Shown in pieces: positions 1-6,549 of a DNA stretch of 11,821 nt (positions within the stretch are counted from its first letter, which is position 1; each line of letters begins with the position of its first letter). The notes below the pieces were generated by a model. That model had not been told where the DNA came from. It searched no databases and saw only the letters and a program-made list of their open reading frames with translations. The position numbers and the translations under genes were made by a program. Origin of the DNA: Bacillota bacterium (lineage in GTDB: Bacteria > Bacillota > Clostridia > Peptostreptococcales > Natronincolaceae); assembly GCA_023387935.1 (NCBI GenBank), contig JAEWHG010000019.1, positions 1 to 11,821 on the forward strand, written 5' to 3'.

Positions 1-94
1 TTTAATATAACATACTAAATATTCATAATATGCAGATTTATAATGCATTTTCGTGAAATTTATAAAAATAGTAGAACATATTTGTCTATTTATA

Positions 95-123
95 TTGCAA
101 ATTTAATAATTATTACCTATTAT
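95..123 (+). promoter_or_regulatory. Candidate sigma-A promoter for the GltD-like gene
   Basis: TTGCAA (95-100) and TATTAT (118-123) are separated by exactly 17 nt, matching 4/6 and 5/6 of the housekeeping consensus. Transcription would begin near position 130 and give a leader of about 55 nt before the start codon at 186. The region is very AT-rich, so chance matches are common; the correct spacing and position are the main support. Confidence 0.5.
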
Positions 124-185
124 AGTATGGTAGTATATTTAAGAATAAATAGATATCAGTATATAAATGTTACAGGAGTGATATT

Positions 186-1421
186 ATGGCAGAACACGTA
201 TTAGATAAGGCAAAAAAATGTTTGCAATGTAAGAACCCAAGATGTGAACAGGGATGCCCTATAAATACCCCTATAAAAGAAATGATCCATTTACTTTTAG
301 AAGGAAATATTAATAAAGCAGGAGAAATTGTGTTTAAGAATAATCCATTGTCCATAGTATGCTCACTAGTATGCCCACATGAAAGACAGTGTGAGGGCAA
401 TTGCATACGAGGAATAAAATCAAGCCCTGTTAAAATAGGAGATATAGAGAATTATATCTCAGACTATAGCTTGGATTTAATCGATCTAACTCCAAGTGAA
501 AAACGGGAAGGTAATATAGGGATCATAGGGTCTGGTCCAGCAGGTATTACCATAGCCCTGCTACTAGCCTTAAGGGGATATGATATTACAATATTTGAAT
601 CTAAGGAAAAAATAGGTGGAATGCTCAGATATGGAATACCTGAGTTTAGATTACCTAAGGATATTTTAGATAGAATCAAAAAAAGGTTAATAGATTTAGG
701 CGTAACAATCAGACCTAATATATTAGTTGGTTCTAAGTTAACGGTTGACGAGCTCTTTAGAGATGGATTTGATGCTTTATTTATAGGTACAGGTGTATGG
801 CAACCTAAAAAACTAAACATTAAAGGTGAAAGCTTAGGACATGTACATTTTGCAATCGATTATTTAAAAAATCCAGACGTATACAAATTAGGAAATAAGG
901 TATGTGTAATAGGTGCTGGAAATGTAGCTATGGATGTTGCCAGAACAGCTGTTAGAAAAGGAGCTAAAGAAGTTACGATAATGTATAGAAGAGGCTTTGA
1001 AGATATGACAGCTACCAACCATGAAATAGAGTACACTAAATTAGATGGAGTTAAGTTTGAACTTTACAAGGCTCCTATTGAAATTACAAAAGAAGGCTTA
1101 ATATATATTGAAACAAAGAAGGTAGTTGATGAAAAGGGCGAAAGACTTATTACGATAGAAGACTCTGAGAGTTTATTCGAGTGCAGCTCTGTTATAGTTG
1201 CAGTTAGTCAAGGGCCTAGAACCAATATCATATCTACAACAAAGGGAATAGAAGTCGATGAAAGAGGATTAGTAATAATAGACAATGATGGCAGAACTAC
1301 TAGAGAAGGAGTATTCGCATCTGGAGATGTTGTTACTGGCGCAAGAACTGTAGTAGAAGCAGTAAAATATTCTAAGCATATAGCAGACACTATTGATGAA
1401 TACGTTAGAGGGAAATATTAA
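186..1421 (+). CDS. GltD/NfnB-type NAD(P)H-dependent FAD and Fe-S oxidoreductase (glutamate synthase small-subunit family)
   Basis: This 411-residue flavoprotein belongs to the family of the glutamate synthase small subunit, NfnB and dihydropyrimidine dehydrogenase domain I/II. The family passes electrons between NAD(P)H, FAD and 4Fe-4S clusters to a partner subunit. The N-terminus has two cysteine sets typical of the family: C12, C15, C20, C24 and C59, C63, C69, C73. The FAD-binding loop GSGPAG lies at 115-120, the NAD(P)-binding loop GAGNVAMD at 243-250, and the closing FAD motif GDVVTGARTVVEAV at 380-393. At 411 residues it is somewhat shorter than typical members (about 450-470), but every motif is present, so it looks intact. 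The ATG at 186 follows AGGAG (174-178) at good spacing. No gltB or nfnA lies within the window downstream, so its electron partner is unknown. Family assignment is firm; the reaction is not. Confidence 0.88.
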   Translation: MAEHVLDKAKKCLQCKNPRCEQGCPINTPIKEMIHLLLEGNINKAGEIVFKNNPLSIVCSLVCPHERQCEGNCIRGIKSSPVKIGDIENYISDYSLDLIDLTPSEKREGNIGIIGSGPAGITIALLLALRGYDITIFESKEKIGGMLRYGIPEFRLPKDILDRIKKRLIDLGVTIRPNILVGSKLTVDELFRDGFDALFIGTGVWQPKKLNIKGESLGHVHFAIDYLKNPDVYKLGNKVCVIGAGNVAMDVARTAVRKGAKEVTIMYRRGFEDMTATNHEIEYTKLDGVKFELYKAPIEITKEGLIYIETKKVVDEKGERLITIEDSESLFECSSVIVAVSQGPRTNIISTTKGIEVDERGLVIIDNDGRTTREGVFASGDVVTGARTVVEAVKYSKHIADTIDEYVRGKY

Positions 1422-1444
1422 GCTTTAAAACAACTAAACAATAG

Positions 1445-1482
1445 CATAAGTTTTTTATTATGTTAAAAAAATATCATAAGTT
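1445..1482 (+). repeat. Direct repeat CATAAGTT, 30 bp apart, at the gcv promoter
   Basis: CATAAGTT occurs at 1445-1452 and again at 1475-1482, starting exactly 30 bp apart, which is close to three helical turns. The second copy overlaps the first two bases of the -35 box of the predicted gcv promoter. This could be a pair of regulator half-sites, or coincidence in AT-rich DNA. The surrounding 1422-1552 stretch holds no gene and no convincing terminator for the upstream gene. Confidence 0.3.
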
Positions 1483-1509
1483 GAAAAACTTTGGTAAAGG
1501 TTGTATTAT
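1481..1509 (+). promoter_or_regulatory. Sigma-A-like promoter of the gcv operon
   Basis: TTGAAA (1481-1486) and TATTAT (1504-1509) are separated by exactly 17 nt; they match 4/6 and 5/6 of the consensus. Initiation would fall near 1516, about 35-40 nt before the first riboswitch helix, which is where a riboswitch promoter should be. It is the best promoter match between the upstream gene and the riboswitch. Confidence 0.65.
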
Positions 1510-1552
1510 GAAATTATAGAATGTTTTAAATATATATACAGATTCAGATGAC

Positions 1553-1725
1553 AATATCGAGAGATACCTTAAAGGTAGCCGAAGAAGCAATGTAGAAGAT
1601 GCCAATCTTTTATAGAATCTTTCAGGCAAATGGATCGATATTTGATGGAACTCTGGAGAGCTCGCATAGGCGACGCCGTAGGAGAAATACATTTAGTGTA
1701 GAAACTCTCAGGCCAAAATACAGAG
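1553..1725 (+). promoter_or_regulatory. Tandem glycine riboswitch (two aptamers) controlling gcvT-gcvH-gcvPA-gcvPB
   Basis: Two consecutive glycine aptamers are readable by eye. Aptamer 1 is closed by a perfect 8-bp P1 (AATATCGA 1553-1560 with TCGATATT 1635-1642). It contains the purine-rich arm GAGAGAT (1559-1565), the conserved GCCGAAGAAGCAA core (1578-1590) and ATCTTTCAGGCAAA with TGGA before the P1 return. Aptamer 2 is closed by CTCTG (1651-1655) with CAGAG (1721-1725). It contains GGAGAG (1655-1660) pairing with CTCTC (1705-1709), a GACGCCGTAGGAG core and CTCAGGCCAAAA. The linker is only about 8 nt, as expected for the tandem class. The gene downstream is gcvT, the classic target of this class. 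The 3' strand of the second P1 shares bases with the terminator that follows, so glycine binding should prevent termination and switch the operon on. Confidence 0.95.
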
Positions 1726-1774
1726 GAACATAATGGCGGATTTTCTTACTATTCCATTATGTTCCTTATTTTAT
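1723..1774 (+). terminator. Intrinsic terminator forming the glycine riboswitch expression platform
   Basis: AGGAACATAATGG (1724-1736) pairs perfectly over 13 bp with CCATTATGTTCCT (1754-1766), and a G-U pair can be added at 1723/1767. A U-rich tract TTATTTTAT follows. The 5' arm begins inside the CAGAG strand of aptamer 2 P1 (1721-1725), so P1 and the full terminator cannot both form. This supports termination at low glycine and readthrough at high glycine. Confidence 0.85.
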
Positions 1775-2008
1775 ACAAAAATATATATTAAGAATTTTTA
1801 GAATATATTCTGAATTTAGCAATAATCTAGTATAAATATGTTCTAATATTACTATTTAAAATAGTTTGTTAGTTTTATTGCGTATAAACTTTTAGAACAA
1901 AATATTTTTAGATATTTACAATATTGATTTTATTGAAGCATATTATGGAAATTATGATTGATTTGCAGTTATCTAAAAATCATATAATTTCCTATGTGCT
2001 ATAAAAAA
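1775..2008 (+). other. Long AT-rich untranslated leader between the riboswitch terminator and gcvT
   Basis: About 235 nt separate the riboswitch terminator from the gcvT ribosome binding site, and I see no coding sequence in them. Two local structures stand out: a 12-bp perfect palindrome AGAATATATTCT at 1800-1811, and a hairpin at 1947-1992 (listed separately). A possible -10 TATAAA at 1831-1836 lacks a good -35 box at proper spacing, so a second internal promoter is not convincingly supported. Confidence 0.6.
1947..1992 (+). promoter_or_regulatory. Hairpin immediately upstream of the gcvT ribosome binding site
   Basis: GGAAATTATGAT (1947-1958) pairs with ATCATATAATTTCC (1979-1992): 9 bp, a 2-nt bulge (AT) on the 3' side, then 3 bp, with a 20-nt loop. 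It ends 16 nt before the AGGAGG at 2009. No U-run follows, so it is not an intrinsic terminator. It could protect processed mRNA or modulate translation; there is no direct evidence for either. Confidence 0.4.
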
Positions 2009-2022
2009 AGGAGGAAATGTTT

Positions 2023-3123
2023 ATGACAGAATTGCGTAGAACGCCTTTGTTTGAAGCGCATAAGAGACATGGTGGCAAGTTAGTTGATTTTGCAGGATGG
2101 GAAATGTCAGTACAGTTTGAAGGACTAACAGCTGAGCATGAGGCAGTAAGAAATGCAGCTGGAATATTTGATGTGTCTCACATGGGAGAAATCGAAGTAA
2201 AGGGAAATCAGGCAGAGGATTTTGTTCAGTATTTAGTTACAAATGATATCTCTGTGCTTGAAGATAATCAAATCCTTTATACTTTTATGTGTTATCCAGA
2301 TGGAGGCGTAGTAGACGACCTTTTAGTTTATAAGTTTGATAAAAATTATTATTATTTAGTAGTTAATGCTAGTAACACTGCTAAAGATTATGAGTGGATG
2401 AAAGAAAACTTGGGTACATATGATGTAGAAATAATTAATATTTCTGATGAAGTTGCAGAAATAGCTATTCAAGGACCAAAAGCACAAGAAATTTTACAAG
2501 AGCTTACGGATACAGATCTTTCGGAAATAGGATTCTTCTATTTAAAGAGAGATGTAATTGTAAATGGAGTTCAATGTCTTGTTTCAAGAACAGGATATAC
2601 AGGCGAAGATGGATTTGAAGTTTACTTAGATAATAAAGATGTGGATGCTTTATGGGAAAAGTTTATTGAAGTTGGTAAAGATAGAGGGTTAAAGCCAGCA
2701 GGACTTGGAGCAAGGGATACATTAAGATTTGAAGCGAACCTACCTCTTTATGGCAATGAAATAGATAAAGATATTACTCCTTTAGAAGCAGGACTGGGTT
2801 ATTTTGTAAAGCTAAACAAAACTAACTTTATCGGTAAGGATGCTCTTGTTAAGCAAAAAGAAGAAGGATTAAAAAGAAAAGTTGTAGGCTTTGAAATGAA
2901 GGAAAATGGAATACCTAGACAAGGATATGAAGTTTTAGCTGACGGAAAAGTTATTGGTGCCGTAACTACTGGGTATAATTCACCTACACTTAAAAAGAAT
3001 ATTGGGTTTGCTCTAATTGACGCAGAATATGCAGCTTTAGGAACACCAATAGAAATTCAAGTTAGAAAGAGAACTTTAAAAGCTGAAGTAGTTAGCAGAA
3101 AGTTCTATAGTAGAAATAAGTAG
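2023..3123 (+). CDS. gcvT: Glycine cleavage system T-protein (aminomethyltransferase)
   Basis: T-protein takes the aminomethyl group from the lipoyl arm of GcvH, transfers its carbon to tetrahydrofolate as 5,10-methylene-THF, and releases ammonia in the cytoplasm. The 366-residue product has the family's full length. It shows the N-terminal LRRTPLFEAHKRHGGK and VDFAGWEMSVQF segments, GIFDVSHMGE (47-56), and DGGVVDD (93-99), which carries the conserved catalytic aspartate region. It also has SRTGYTGEDGFE (188-199), PAGLGARDTLRFEANLPLYG (225-244) and the C-terminal barrel ending SRKFYSRNK. I chose ATG 2023 over the in-frame ATG 2017 because AGGAGG (2009-2014) is 8 nt from 2023 but only 2 nt from 2017. 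It is the first gene after the glycine riboswitch, and gcvH follows after 58 nt with its own strong ribosome binding site. Confidence 0.97.
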   Translation: MTELRRTPLFEAHKRHGGKLVDFAGWEMSVQFEGLTAEHEAVRNAAGIFDVSHMGEIEVKGNQAEDFVQYLVTNDISVLEDNQILYTFMCYPDGGVVDDLLVYKFDKNYYYLVVNASNTAKDYEWMKENLGTYDVEIINISDEVAEIAIQGPKAQEILQELTDTDLSEIGFFYLKRDVIVNGVQCLVSRTGYTGEDGFEVYLDNKDVDALWEKFIEVGKDRGLKPAGLGARDTLRFEANLPLYGNEIDKDITPLEAGLGYFVKLNKTNFIGKDALVKQKEEGLKRKVVGFEMKENGIPRQGYEVLADGKVIGAVTTGYNSPTLKKNIGFALIDAEYAALGTPIEIQVRKRTLKAEVVSRKFYSRNK

Positions 3124-3181
3124 TAATAGTTTTAAATATAATAACTAATAAATAATTAATAATCTCAAGGAGGAATAATTT

Positions 3182-3565
3182 ATGAAAACAGTAGAAGGAC
3201 TTTTATATTCAAGTGATCATGAGTGGGTAAAAGTAGAAGGAAATGAAGCTTATGTTGGAATTACAGACTATGCACAAAATGCATTAGGAGAAATTGTATA
3301 TGTTGAACTACCAGAAATTGATGATGAGATTGCAAAAGGAGATGCTTTTAGTGTTGTTGAATCTGTAAAAGCTGCTTCAGATGCTTATTCACCAGTTTCA
3401 GGAAGAGTATTAGAAGCTAATGAAGAATTAGATGGAGCTCCAGAGCTTTTAAATGAAGATCCTTTTGCTAACTGGATTATGAAAGTTGAACTAACAAATG
3501 AATCTGAACTTGGAACATTAATGACTGATAAAGAATACGAAGAGTTTTGTGAAAAGGAGGCATAA
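3182..3565 (+). CDS. gcvH: Glycine cleavage system H-protein (lipoyl carrier)
   Basis: H-protein is the small lipoylated shuttle that carries the aminomethyl group from the P-protein to the T-protein and is then reoxidised by the L-protein. Its 127 residues match the usual length. The lipoylation motif VVESVKAASD places the modified lysine at K63. The preceding YSSDHEWVKVEG and GITDYAQNALGEIVYVELPEI segments, and NEDPFANWIMKVE near the end, are standard for the family. AAGGAGG (3167-3173) precedes the ATG at 3182. The stop is 1 nt before the start of gcvPA, so the two are almost certainly cotranscribed. No lipoate-attachment enzyme gene is seen in the window; that activity must be encoded elsewhere. 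Confidence 0.97.
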   Translation: MKTVEGLLYSSDHEWVKVEGNEAYVGITDYAQNALGEIVYVELPEIDDEIAKGDAFSVVESVKAASDAYSPVSGRVLEANEELDGAPELLNEDPFANWIMKVELTNESELGTLMTDKEYEEFCEKEA

Positions 3566-3566
3566 T

Positions 3567-4907
3567 ATGCATAGGTACATACCTAATACAGACACAGATG
3601 CCAAGCTAATGCTTGATGCTATTGGAGCTAACTCCGTGGAAGATCTGTTTAAGGATATACCTAAAGAGCTTCAGTTAGGTAGAGAACTTAATATAGAAGG
3701 TCCATATTCTGAAATGGAAATAGTTCGCCATATGAAAGGCCTAAGTGGCAAAAATAAAGGTACGGACGATTTAGTTTGTTTCTTAGGGGCAGGGGCATAT
3801 GATCACTATATTCCTAGCCTAATTAAGCATATAGCTGGAAGATCAGAGTTCTTTACAGCCTATACGCCATATCAACCTGAAATTAGCCAAGGTACTCTAC
3901 AAGCTATATTCGAGTATCAAACCATGATTTGTAGCTTAACAGGTATGGATGTAACAAATGCTTCTATGTATGACGGTGCAACTGCGTGTGGTGAAGCAGC
4001 AGTAATGGCAGTTGATGCTACAAGACGTAAATCAATCGTTGTATCTGAAACGGTTCATCCAGAAGTTAAAAAAGTTTTAAAGGGTTATTTAGAACTTAGA
4101 GACATTGATCTAGTAGAAGTTGAAATGGCTGATGGTGTAACTGATATAGATAAATTAAAATCAGTAGTTGGAAAAGAAACCGCTGGTGTTATTATTCAAA
4201 ATCCTAACTTCTTCGGTATTATTGAGGATATGACAGAGGTTGAAAAGATCACACATGAAAACAAAGCGCTACTTATTAACTATGTAGATCCTATTTCATT
4301 AGGAATATTAAAAAGCCCTGGTGAATTAGGCGCAGATATCGTTGTGGGAGAAGGTCAATCCTTGGGAAATAGTTTAAACTATGGTGGCCCATATTTAGGA
4401 TTCTTAGCAACTACATCAAAATTAATTAGAAAAATGCCAGGTAGAATAATTGGTCAGTCAGAAGATGTAGATGGAAAGAGAGCCTTCGTTCTTACGCTAC
4501 AAGCAAGAGAACAACATATTAGAAGATATAAAGCTACTTCAAATATTTGTTCCAACCAAGGATTAGTTGCTCTTATGGCTTCTGTTTATCTAACTACATT
4601 AGGCAAACAGGGAATTAGAGAAGTAGCTATGCAAAGCACTCAAAAAGCTCACTATGCATTGAATGAAATTACTAAGAGTGGTAAGTATAAGCCACTATTT
4701 AATAAGCCGTTCTTTAAAGAATTTGCAGTAACAAGCAATATTGATAGCTCTAAGGTTAACGAAGAGTTATTAAAGAACAATATTCTTGGTGGATATGAAC
4801 TTAAAAAAGAATACTCTGAGCTAGATAATGGATTATTACTTTGTGTAACTGAAAAAAGAACTAAAGAAGAAATCGATACATTAGCAAAAGTAATGGAGGT
4901 GATATAA
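3567..4907 (+). CDS. gcvPA: Glycine dehydrogenase (decarboxylating) subunit 1, P-protein alpha
   Basis: GcvPA is the N-terminal half of the two-subunit glycine decarboxylase. With GcvPB it decarboxylates glycine and loads the aminomethyl group onto lipoyl-GcvH. The 446-residue product begins MHRYIPNTDTD, which is typical. It contains FLGAGAYDHYIP (72-83), AYTPYQPEISQGTLQ (98-112) and NASMYDGATA (131-140), all hallmarks of the P-protein fold. This subunit is not expected to hold the PLP lysine, which lies in GcvPB. I chose ATG 3567 because AAGGAGG (3554-3560) sits 6 nt upstream; an in-frame ATG at 3549 would lie inside gcvH and upstream of that site. Its stop overlaps the gcvPB start by one base, suggesting translational coupling. 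The split P-protein is usual in Clostridia and several thermophiles. Confidence 0.96.
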   Translation: MHRYIPNTDTDAKLMLDAIGANSVEDLFKDIPKELQLGRELNIEGPYSEMEIVRHMKGLSGKNKGTDDLVCFLGAGAYDHYIPSLIKHIAGRSEFFTAYTPYQPEISQGTLQAIFEYQTMICSLTGMDVTNASMYDGATACGEAAVMAVDATRRKSIVVSETVHPEVKKVLKGYLELRDIDLVEVEMADGVTDIDKLKSVVGKETAGVIIQNPNFFGIIEDMTEVEKITHENKALLINYVDPISLGILKSPGELGADIVVGEGQSLGNSLNYGGPYLGFLATTSKLIRKMPGRIIGQSEDVDGKRAFVLTLQAREQHIRRYKATSNICSNQGLVALMASVYLTTLGKQGIREVAMQSTQKAHYALNEITKSGKYKPLFNKPFFKEFAVTSNIDSSKVNEELLKNNILGGYELKKEYSELDNGLLLCVTEKRTKEEIDTLAKVMEVI

Positions 4908-6367
4908 TGAAGTCAGATTACAATAAATTAATCTTTGAAATCTCCAAAGAAGGTAGAAAGGCATATAGTCTACCTAAATGCGATGTAGAAGAAGTTAATC
5001 TTGAAAGTCTAATTCCTAGTGAATTTTTAAGTGATAAGGAATTAGATTTACCAGAGGTAAGTGAAGTAGATGTTATTAGACACTATACTCAATTATCTAA
5101 TAAAAACTATGGAGTAGATACAGGTTTTTATCCATTAGGATCCTGTACTATGAAATACAATCCTAAAATAAATGAGGATATGGCATCTCTTTCTGGGTTC
5201 GCTAATATTCACCCATATCAACCAGAAGAAACTGTACAAGGAGCTTTAGAGCTTATGTACAATCTAGATAAAATGCTAGCAGAAGTAGCTGGTATGGAAA
5301 GAATGACGCTTCAGCCTGCAGCAGGAGCTCATGGAGAACTTGTAGGATTAATGGTAATAAAAGCATATCATAAGAAAAGAGGAGATTCTAAGAGAACTAA
5401 GATTATAGTTCCAGACTCTGCTCATGGAACAAACCCAGCTAGTGCAGCTGTTGCTGGATTTGACATTGTTGAAGTAAAATCAAATGCAGATGGTTCAGTT
5501 GATATTGACAGCCTAAAAGCAGTTTTAAGTGATGAAATTGCGGGTCTAATGTTAACAAATCCAAGTACTCTAGGACTATTTGAAACAAATATAAAAGAAA
5601 TAGCAGATTTAGTTCATGAAGCAGGCGGATTACTTTATTATGATGGCGCTAACATGAATGCAATTATGGGTGTTACAAGACCAGGAGATATGGGGTTTGA
5701 CGTACTTCACTACAATCTACATAAAACCTTCTCTACGCCTCATGGTGGTGGAGGACCTGGAAGTGGACCTGTAGGCGTTAGAAAGGATTTAGTAGAATTC
5801 TTACCTTCTCCACTTATTGAGAAAAAGGGAGATGAGTACGTACTTGACTATGACAGACCAAATTCCATCGGTAAGATAAAAAGCTTCTATGGACATTTTG
5901 GAATGCTTGTTAGAGCATACACCTACATTCTTTCTTATGGACCAGGATTAAAAGAGGTTAGTCAAAAAGCAGTTCTTAATGCAAACTATATGATGCATAA
6001 ATTAAAGGATAAATATTATCTTCCAATAGATCAAGTATGCAAGCATGAATTTGTATTAAGCGGTTTAAATGATGATGTTCTAGGGGTATCTACACTTGAT
6101 ATTGCAAAGCGTCTATTGGATTACGGATATCATCCACCTACAATTTACTTCCCACTGATAGTGAATGAGGCTATGATGATAGAGCCAACAGAAACGGAAA
6201 GTGTAGAAACTTTAGATAAATTTATAGAGGTATTAAATAAAATCGCTGATGAAGCAAAAGAAACTCCGGAGCTATTGAAAAATGCACCACATCATACCCA
6301 TGTAAGAAGAATAGATGAAGCAAAAGCAGCAAGAAATTTAATTGTAAAATGGGAAAAAGGCGAATAA
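4907..6367 (+). CDS. gcvPB: Glycine dehydrogenase (decarboxylating) subunit 2, P-protein beta, PLP-binding
   Basis: GcvPB is the catalytic PLP-binding half of the split glycine decarboxylase. At 486 residues it has full family length. Clear motifs are FYPLGSCTMKYNP (74-86), FANIHPYQPEE (98-108), PAAGAHGE (137-144), PDSAHGTNPASA (169-180) and YYDGANMNAIMG (244-255). The PLP Schiff-base lysine is K273, in HYNLHKTFSTPHGGGGPGSG. The C-terminus ends with an APHHTHVRRIDEAKAARN-type segment common in the family. ATG 4907 overlaps the gcvPA stop (TAATG), with GGAGGT (4895-4900) inside the end of gcvPA. It is the last gene of the unit: a strong terminator follows 46 nt later, and no lpd (L-protein) gene is attached, so an L-protein from another locus must serve the complex. 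Confidence 0.97.
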   Translation: MKSDYNKLIFEISKEGRKAYSLPKCDVEEVNLESLIPSEFLSDKELDLPEVSEVDVIRHYTQLSNKNYGVDTGFYPLGSCTMKYNPKINEDMASLSGFANIHPYQPEETVQGALELMYNLDKMLAEVAGMERMTLQPAAGAHGELVGLMVIKAYHKKRGDSKRTKIIVPDSAHGTNPASAAVAGFDIVEVKSNADGSVDIDSLKAVLSDEIAGLMLTNPSTLGLFETNIKEIADLVHEAGGLLYYDGANMNAIMGVTRPGDMGFDVLHYNLHKTFSTPHGGGGPGSGPVGVRKDLVEFLPSPLIEKKGDEYVLDYDRPNSIGKIKSFYGHFGMLVRAYTYILSYGPGLKEVSQKAVLNANYMMHKLKDKYYLPIDQVCKHEFVLSGLNDDVLGVSTLDIAKRLLDYGYHPPTIYFPLIVNEAMMIEPTETESVETLDKFIEVLNKIADEAKETPELLKNAPHHTHVRRIDEAKAARNLIVKWEKGE

Positions 6368-6413
6368 ATAGTTCTTGTTAATCTATAGCCTGCAAATAGT
6401 TATTTAAGTAAAT

Positions 6414-6450
6414 AAAATGCCCTCTGTTTAAGTATAGCAGAGGGTATTTT
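6414..6450 (+). terminator. Intrinsic terminator of the gcv operon
   Basis: ATGCCCTCTG (6417-6426) pairs with CAGAGGGTAT (6438-6447), with one G-U pair. Three A residues before the stem pair with the trailing T residues (6448-6450), giving a 13-bp stem with an 11-nt loop. The GC-rich core and flanking A and T tracts make it efficient and possibly bidirectional. It separates gcvPB from the sigma-54 activator gene. Confidence 0.88.
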
Positions 6451-6472
6451 CTAATATACGAGCTCTTTTATT

Positions 6473-6500
6473 TTGATCCTAGGTACACTATAATTATCAT
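6473..6500 (+). promoter_or_regulatory. Weak candidate promoter for the sigma-54 activator gene
   Basis: TTGATC (6473-6478) and TATCAT (6495-6500) are 16 nt apart and would start transcription about 40 nt before ATG 6550. A perfect TATAAT also lies at 6489-6494 but has no good -35 box at 16-18 nt. Since a terminator lies just upstream, a promoter is expected in this gap; which pair is used is uncertain. Confidence 0.35.
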
Positions 6501-6549
6501 ATAAGGAAAAAATACAACCTGGTCTTAGTTTATAATAAGGAGAAGGTAT

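Noticed and set aside
464..820. Minus-strand open frame of 118 codons opposite the GltD-like gene
   Set aside because: It is a shadow of a clearly conserved + strand gene, with no recognisable protein features and no ribosome binding site case.
1445..1462. Hairpin CATAA/TTATG as a terminator for the GltD-like gene
   Set aside because: The stem is only 5 bp of mostly A-T pairs and is followed by an A-run, not a U-run, on the + strand.
1947..1992. Hairpin before gcvT as a second intrinsic terminator or attenuator
   Set aside because: No U-tract follows the stem, and the arms are almost all A-T pairs.
2017..2022. Upstream in-frame ATG as the gcvT start
   Set aside because: It is only 2 nt after the AGGAGG ribosome binding site; ATG 2023 has the proper 8-nt spacing and gives the usual family N-terminus.
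3549..3566. Earlier in-frame start for gcvPA giving MKRRHN before MHRYIP
   Set aside because: It lies inside gcvH and upstream of the AAGGAGG at 3554-3560, which is placed correctly for ATG 3567.
6489..6494. Perfect TATAAT as the activator's -10 box
   Set aside because: No acceptable -35 hexamer lies 16-18 nt upstream, so it was kept only as an alternative in the promoter entry.
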